Assembly (NCBI RefSeq): GCF_030272615.1
Contig: NC_081412.1
Location: forward strand, 694,162,083 to 694,226,082
Direction: 5' to 3'
DNA length: 64,000 nt
Origin: Cryptomeria japonica
Lineage: Eukaryota; Streptophyta; Pinopsida; Cupressales; Cupressaceae
The position numbers were made by a program, and so were the translations under genes. The stretch's first letter is position 1. Each line of letters opens with the position of its first letter. The notes below the pieces were generated by a model, which was given only the letters and a program-made list of their open reading frames with translations, was not told where the DNA came from and did not search any database. Below, in pieces: positions 57,564-64,000 of the stretch.

Positions 57564-58624
57564 GTTAGGTCCTAGAGACAACTGAGAGGGGGGAGGGTGA
57601 ATCAGGTGTCTAATAAATTCAAACGAAAAACTGCTTAACCAACTTAATGCTTAATACCAGTAAACCAGTTAAGTATGCTGGTAGATAGTGTTAATAGTAA
57701 ATTGCTATACTGGTAAGGATTAATGCATGAAACATAAACATAAAGTCATCCACAAAACATAACACCAATATTTGTACGTGGAAACCCTATAAGGGGAAAA
57801 ACCATGGTGGGAAACCTTACCCACAATCAGATGATACTACTATAGATAGTAAGTGCACATAAATGGAGTCTGCACATGCAAAATGGCCAACAGCTTAGAG
57901 CTCACTGCTCAATCATAAAATGGGAGTCACACTGACTACAATTGGATGGCTAAATCCAATAAGAATGCACTGCACAAAATAGCATCTTTATATGCTAGAT
58001 TCAGTACCAGTGTAATGCTGATATGCTTCTACAAAAACCTAGCTTCATCTTCAACTAATGTCTTTGTGTATACCTCTGCTTAATTTCGCATATACCTTCA
58101 CACAACTCTTCTTCGCATTCCACACTTGATCTTACAAATAAGATCTTACATTTATACCATAACCTAAGACCAATTTTAGTAGTTCGGCTCTACAAGATAT
58201 TACAATAAAATTATTTTACAAACAATATAATATCCGATGCAATAACCAATTAAACATGTCAGCTTAATCCATTTATATCAATAGTAAATCATCTCCATAG
58301 TGTGTCATGCTGATCTGGAAAAGATAAACTTGCTAGTGTAACCCTAGATAACCTTGGACCTATTTGCCGGTAAAAGCAAATATGTAAATATGAATATACC
58401 AATGATTAATTCTTCAAAACAAAGTATCCACATGATGTCTTTGACATTGTGAAGTGTCTTCCATATCATTCCAAGTGCCGGTGTTCATTATATCCTATCG
58501 GTGAACCATATACTAGTAACTGTGCAATAGTTACTTGCTTGCGGGTGAATGTTGTTGGATCTCCAAAGTGCTAGTTTTCAGTAGGTGTTGACATCAATGA
58601 CAAAACCATACCAAAATACCAATA
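57564..58624 (-). repeat. C1-family LTR, boundary unit 1 (right piece)
   Basis: LTR from its second base to the end (ACCAATA), then GTAAT and ORF X. The first 249 bp duplicate 41920-42168. Together with the T at 41919 it is a full LTR of about 1062 bp. Confidence 0.9.
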
Positions 58625-60372
58625 GTAATCACTAGGAGGGATTGCTCTGGTAGATGCAAACCTATTTAGAACCAGTCTTTCTTTCTCAGGGTTGTTCTAA
58701 ATTACAACCTCCCTCTTTTCTTTCAATGTTTGCATCACATCCTCAAAACAAAGAATTAGGAGCTTTATCTTCTCTTCAAAAGGGTGAAAGCTAGACAAAG
58801 GGTCATAGCTAGTGTCGAATTGGTGTACAAAGTCTAAAGCCTTTTTGTAGGCCACCCACTTTTTCTTCCTCAACTCTTGCTCATCTAAATCAAACTCATT
58901 CCTAATGAGGTCTTTAGGAAACTGGAATTGGTGGGGTCTACCTCTGCATATTGCTCTCTTTCTGAACATGTCGTTGAAGAAATCTTTAGGGTCACCACAT
59001 CGAGATGTTGCAGTTGACAAATGATATGGTTGAAGGAAATCTTCAAAACACTTCCAACCTCCTTTAATTATCACAAATTGGTGTGCTATGGTAACTATAG
59101 GGAAAATGGTCCCTTTACCTCTGCCTGTTAACTCCGCCTCTTGCACACCACCAATCTGCCTAAGGATCTCTGCAATTCCCACTTTAAGAGGGACCTGATA
59201 GGGCAACAAAAATGGAGTGCTATTGAAGCCATATACTCTGAAAACTATGGAGACAGGGTATAAGTAGATATCACCCCAATTGTGGACAATTTTAACATTC
59301 TCAGCAAATTCTTTTGGCCTGATAAATTCCAAAAGAACCTTAGGAACTCTTGGATTTTCTACATAGATAAGAGTCCTAATCTTAGATGCAAAATATTTAT
59401 CAAACTTCAAGAAGCTTGCATCTTCTCTATCCCATGACAACACTGTACTCCATAACTGCACTGGCATCTTCTCTCCATTCTTCTCTTTCACAATATCCAT
59501 TCCACCTACAAAATAGTCACCACCTTTGAATAAAAATAAATGCATGAGGAGGGAGTACCATCCAAAAGGTCTATCCACTTTCCTATTCTTTATTCCTATG
59601 AGTCCTTCATGGATAGCATCAGTGATAAAGGAAGCATAATCAAAGGTCACTGCCAAAGAGGGGTTCAAAATTTGAGCAATCATTAGCATGTAATGAGTTG
59701 GCATATGTGCCTTAGCATCTTCTCCTAGAATTTAGCAGAGTGACCAATATAATCCTTTGGCCCTAAGGGTAAACAAATTTAAAGAAAAAGGCTCCTCGGT
59801 GTTGGGTCCTACAACTTTTAACCCGCCTATCTTCACAAAGAATTCTTTAAGAGGCCCATTTCTAAGGTGATTCCTCTGCACACTGTAAACTTGAGCTAGT
59901 GATTTAAAATTAATAGGCTCTAGAAAATTGGTAAACTCAAAGCCCAAAAGCATTTCTGAACTCCTCATTATTTATTTCAATGAGGGTTTTCCCACTTATA
60001 TCCTTAACACTTCTTGTGATTGGGTCATAGTTGTGTGCAATTTGAGTTAGGAGATCCACATCCATGAACACTCTGAGGACCACCAATTGGCCTACATCCA
60101 ACTCCTAGATACTGTTCATTTGGGTTGGGGAGTTTCTCATGCCAAATCCAACCTTAAGTAATCCCAACACAGAAAACCCAATTTGAGGGTCTCTTAGCCA
60201 GTTACCATTATCATATAATCCCTCTCCTAATTTCAGGTGAGGAGCTCTTGGCACTAGTTCTTTTAGCTTTTCTACCACATTAGTTGACAATGTCAACTAT
60301 TCAAGGAAATCATCATAGATAGCCCTTTCCTGGTAATTAACCTATCCTGAGTATTCTCTTTTAGGTGACATC
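58625..60372 (-). pseudogene. ORF X, N-terminal part
   Basis: Large unknown protein starting MSPKREYSG at ATG 60372. The frame is good to 58625 apart from stops near 60343, 60299, 60105, 59732 and 58697. Four of these are TAG or TAA at plausible CAG/CAA sites; the 58697 TAG is AAG in the tandem copies. The longest open part, 59704-58697, encodes globular sequence rich in aromatic residues (FDYASFITDAIHEGL, RPFGWYSLLMHLFLFKGGDY, GRPHQFQFPKDLIRNEF). I recognise no catalytic motif. The frame continues at 15910-14066, giving about 1170 codons in all. Start context and layout resemble the element N ORF, so ORF X may come from a related pol-less LTR element; a host pseudogene is the alternative. 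Confidence 0.65.
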
Positions 60373-61432
60373 TTAAAAAACTATGCAAGAAATTTAATTA
60401 CTAACCCCAATTGTTCTGTGATAAATCAAGACCCCAATTAAAACACACTATTAAGTAATTGCCAAACAAGAGTATAAGAGAACCTATTTTTTGCTTGAAG
60501 AAATCTGCTCTGCAACCGAACAAATTTTCTCTGCAAGTGCTTCTCTACAACTACTCTTCAAAATGATACCTTCATTCAATTGATGCAAAATCATATATGG
60601 TAGTCGGGCTCTTAACTGCGACATTGATACCGCATGCTTCGGTCATCCCTTCATAATTGAATTCATAGAAGAATTCAAAAATTTCGCTCCAATGGGTCAT
60701 AACATGCCTGTGTATTTTCCTTTTCGCTCTTTCACCATTTCGCAGAGCATAACATTCTAGCAATTTTGCTAAATGAAATCACACCGGCCATCCGATCAAA
60801 TGAAACTTGATCGGTCTTTACACTATTTTATCCTCTCTGCTTTTGCATCGGTCCCTACCTCCTTTTCGCCATTTCGCAAGCTTTATCCCCCAAGCACTTT
60901 TCTTTTGCGAAACTACGCCAAGCATTAGATGGAACTCTAACCGCCCAGCCTTTAACCCTTACCAAGGCTGTCAACTTTTTCACTAACCACGCCTCATCTT
61001 GACAGCTAATGGTTTTTCACTATTTTGCAGAGGCTAATCCACTTACACCTTTGGGCCATGAAAAAATGAGAAGCATTGGATTAGTCTTGAGATGAAAATC
61101 TTTTAAGTGAGACCTTCATTACTTACCCCACTTATTTACTGGTTAACAAATGCCACATGGCACTAGACCATTACCTCTGGGAAACTCTTCGGGTTTAGTT
61201 CAGAGTCAACCACGTGTCTTATTTCCTGCATAATTGTCGGTTACACCTTGGTGGGCCCTTAATCACCTTTTGAAACTATGTGTCAATCGACACATCACCA
61301 TTAACTTTACAAGAAGTAACAGCTATCACTCCATGTCATGCCGAGAAGAACCTCTTTTTCTCTTTCGCCATTTTGCAGGCCTTAATATTCATCTGATTTG
61401 TAGCCACAAAATTGTTGTTCACCAAAAGTGAT
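60373..61432 (-). other. Upstream region of ORF X
   Basis: Noncoding on the whole. A 63-codon minus-strand frame (60763-60572) has no known motif. The phrase TTTCGCCATTTCGCA and variants recur near 60712-60740, 60865-60885, 61018-61032 and 61360-61380. The region is GC-richer than its surroundings. It could hold the 5' leader or LTR of the ORF X element, but I cannot find a matching second copy. Confidence 0.4.
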
Positions 61433-62193
61433 TGTAGACACCCAAAATTGTCTAGTCTAATTAAATAAATATTTTATTTATTTAATTATCTAATCTTAAT
61501 TCTTCTATTAATTAAATAAATCTTTATTTATTTAATTAATTCATTTATCCTCTTCTAGCCTTAGTTCTCATTTAAATAAATACTTTTTAAATTAAATAAA
61601 TATCTTATTTATTTAATTGATCCCACTTCTTCTATTAATTAAATAAATCTTTATTTATTTAATTAATTCATTAGCTTTTTCTACTTATGACACATGTCAT
61701 TCATCTCTTAATTCATACACTAACTACCCCTTTCATTATTTTATTATTTCTTTTACCTACCCTCTAATCATAGCTGACCTCCTTTTACACCTCTCAATCT
61801 TATCCCTCCATTTCATATAGTGTCTTCTATATAAGAGGATGCTTCCTTCATTATCAACCCTAATGGTTCTATGCATTCTAATGAATCATCTTAATGACTT
61901 GACTACACTACGATCCTACTTGCAACCACATTCCGTTCTTTGTTGAGCTCTTGTGCACATAAAATCTGAGAGCAAATATATCAAGAAAGATCAATGGAGA
62001 TAGGAAGAATGGAGATCCAAACCCTATTGGACATGTGATGGTATAATCTTTGTGATTTCATTTGATTTGCATTGTCTTAGGTAATCTTCATATGTTATGG
62101 TGGATCTTTGTTGTTGTTAGGCTAGGGTTTTGTGGTTGAATTCATTTAGTCTTTCAATATCGTTATTATTGTTATCCATTTTCACCATATTCA
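61433..62193 (+). repeat. 5' LTR of gypsy element G4
   Basis: About 761 bp, TGTAGACACCC...ATTCA, followed by a primer-like site. It has repeated TTAATTAAATAAAT stretches (61457-61670) and a candidate TATA box TATATAAG at 61828-61835. The other LTR is beyond the window, so the boundary is inferred from the LTR start motif and primer site. Confidence 0.7.
61828..61835 (+). promoter_or_regulatory. Candidate TATA box of G4 LTR
   Basis: TATATAAG followed by a short GC-richer stretch; assigned by sequence only. Confidence 0.45.
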
Positions 62194-64000
62194 TTTTGGC
62201 ACGCCCGATGGGACTCTTGTCCTTTTTTGTATTTAACATCCTTATTGCAGATTTTGTGTTTTGAAGTTGCAGATCTGACATTTTTGATAGCATTTTTATA
62301 TTTTCGCATCTACGTACTTTCGGATCGCATTTTTGATTTTCTGGCGTGTCTGTGACATCTATAATCGTGTCTATGTTATCAACAAAATTTTATTTTGTAG
62401 ATTTTGGAAACTGCGTTTGTGTTCATAAGTCACGTCTGTGGTGTTTTTAGACGCGTCTGTGTCCAGAAGTTGCGTTTGGGTTCTGTAGCTGCGTCTGTGT
62501 CTCACAAAACCGCATCTGCATCACAAAGTCACATCTGTGTCTAAGGTAATCATGTCTGTGTGCACTGGTTTCCAATTTTGAGTTATTGATTTAGTTTTTG
62601 GTTTTGCATTTAAGGTTTCGGATTTGGTTTATTTTGAGCTAACATTTTCAGATCTAGCTAACAAAATTGGTGCAGCTTGTCTTGAAAGCAAAATCATTTA
62701 GTTGAAGGCCCCTATTTCACGAAGTTTTTTGGATCTAAAATTTATGTAACTTGTGTGTTTGCAAGAAGGGGTTATTATTTCAAACAATCCAAAGTACTAA
62801 TAAATCTTTTCAAACAATCAAAACTACTAATAAATCTTTATTGCAGGTCCTTGGCAAGGGTTTTTGGATTTTTATTGTGTGCCTTGTTTTCATAGACTAG
62901 AAAACACTTCAATTGGTGCTTTAAAATTAAATAATTGTCTTTTGTGTCTTGAGCAATAGGCTCTTTTTGTTTAATCTTTAGAGGGCCTATCTTCCCGTGT
63001 GGTCAATAGGACTACTAGTGAGAAGAGAACGACCCAAGTGGTAGCGAGGAAAACCCACCTCTTTCGAACCACTATAAACAACTGTATTCATGGTGAAAAC
63101 TATGGATAATGTGTGCTGATTAGTTCATACCGACACTATGTCTCCCCATTAACTCATTTGATCAAATTTATTTGATCAGTTGTAGGGCGTAACCCCTACT
63201 GGCTGGGAGCTTTCTATATTTATAGAACTGAAAGTGTCGCATGTATGGCCACATGAGCGGATGCCCTTACTAGCACCTTTTTGTTTTATAGGCCCAAATC
63301 CTTCTAGTTGTTGGGGCAGGAGGTCGGACCTCTGGTAGCAGCCCACACACATACGGTTCTTAGTAGAGATACAAAGTTCACCATGGGGAGTTTTCGTGGG
63401 GACTGATGCTTGGCTGACCCAAGAAGTGAGTGTCGAGGGTGGAGCTAGTGAGGTCAAGCATCTAAGTATCCACTCTAAATAGTGTAGCCTCGGGGGTAAA
63501 ACCCCATGTGGGATCAACAACTATTGTCTTGGCCAGCCATAAGAATTATGCTTGACTTATTTTAAATATTCAAAACATTCAAGACCAAACAGCAAAACAT
63601 TGTGTCTTTTGTGTCTTCAAGTGTATGCAAAACATTTTTACATCAAACAACACACTTTTCTTGGAGTCATTTTGAGTCTAGCCACTTGCAAACATTGGGT
63701 CTTCATCAACATTGTGTCCTCTTGTCACGAAAAATAGTCAAATAGTCAGATTTGGTCACAACAAAAATGACTTCACAGATTGGAAAAAATTGCACAAATT
63801 TTATAGAAACGCGTCTGTGTCTGACATAATAGCATCTGTGTTGTGTAACCGCATCCGTGAAGAGCAGAAACGTGTCTGTGTTTCTAGAATCAACAGTGCA
63901 TTTTACAAAAATATCATAAGTGTGTCTATGTTAAACAGAACCACGTCTGTGTCAGGAAATCGCATCTGTGAAGTATACAGGTGCATCTGCGTTTAGAATT
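62194..64000 (+). other. G4 5' leader (runs off the window)
   Basis: Primer-like site TGGCACGCCCGATGGGAC (62197-62214), then a ~20 bp degenerate tandem repeat around CGCGTCTGTGT (62330-62565), the conserved leader block (62981-63545), and the same repeat again from about 63805 to the window end. No convincing ORF; gag should lie to the right. Confidence 0.65.
62981..63545 (+). other. Conserved leader block, G4 copy
   Basis: Best match to the G3 block (49659-50229) although the G4 LTR and primer site differ from those of G3. Shared islands include GAGGGCCT, GAACGACCCAA, GGGGACTGATGCTTGGCTG and GTCAAGCATCTA. Confidence 0.75.

Noticed and set aside
63712-63996. 94-codon ORF at the right edge
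   Set aside because: Covers the CGTCTGTGT repeat of the G4 leader; no gag motif, and relatives have gag further downstream.

Overview
The window looks like nuclear DNA from a large, repeat-rich plant genome. Every coding stretch I can name belongs to a plant LTR retrotransposon or a relative: Ty1/copia elements with initiator-Met tRNA primer sites, and Ty3/gypsy elements with a two-RNase-H layout. No host gene, tRNA, rRNA or CRISPR array was seen. The long LTRs, deep nesting and retrotransposon-only content fit a gymnosperm (conifer) genome. That is inference, not proof.

The backbone is old minus-strand sequence: a large unknown reading frame (here ORF X, 60372-58625 continuing at 15910-14066), then an RNase H-like fragment (13160-12783 continuing at 3638-3544), then a small coiled-coil frame (ORF Y, 3521-2955). 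Later insertions split these frames. Target-site duplications (TSDs) readable in the sequence give the order.

Layout. 1-1550: 3' end and LTR of copia element C0 (+), apparently nested in the LTR of copia remnant C2 (-, 1551-2740). 3639-12777: non-autonomous LTR element N (+, TSD ATTGG), with a gag of five zinc knuckles, one large unknown ORF and no pol, itself split by a solo gypsy LTR (7867-9147, TSD CCTAT). 15911-39992: copia element C1 (-, TSD GTAAT) inside ORF X. C1's 3' LTR holds a 4.7 kb non-coding LTR-like insertion (16834-21539, TSD TGGTG) with a GC-rich hairpin array. C1's 5' LTR holds a 12.7 kb gypsy element G1 (26912-39633, TSD CAAAC). 39993-42168 and 57564-58624: tandem copies of the C1/ORF X boundary. 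42169-57563: a gypsy block made of 5'-truncated G2, a shared LTR, and G3 (a pol-less partner with its own long ORF), flanked by a 249 bp duplication of target DNA. 61433 to the end: 5' LTR and leader of another gypsy element, G4.

How the parts relate. G1, G2 and G3 share LTR type and noncoding ends, so G3 and the solo LTR are plausible passengers of the G1/G2 machinery. Element N has a copia-type primer site and could use a copia pol in trans. None of the pol genes here is intact. Most premature stops look like C-to-T changes at CAG, CAA or CGA codons, as expected from decay of methylated DNA. The most interesting signals are the 5' leader block shared by G1, G3 and G4, the pol-less elements with large unknown ORFs, the hairpin array, the foreign segment in place of the G1 integrase, and the 249 bp target duplication.
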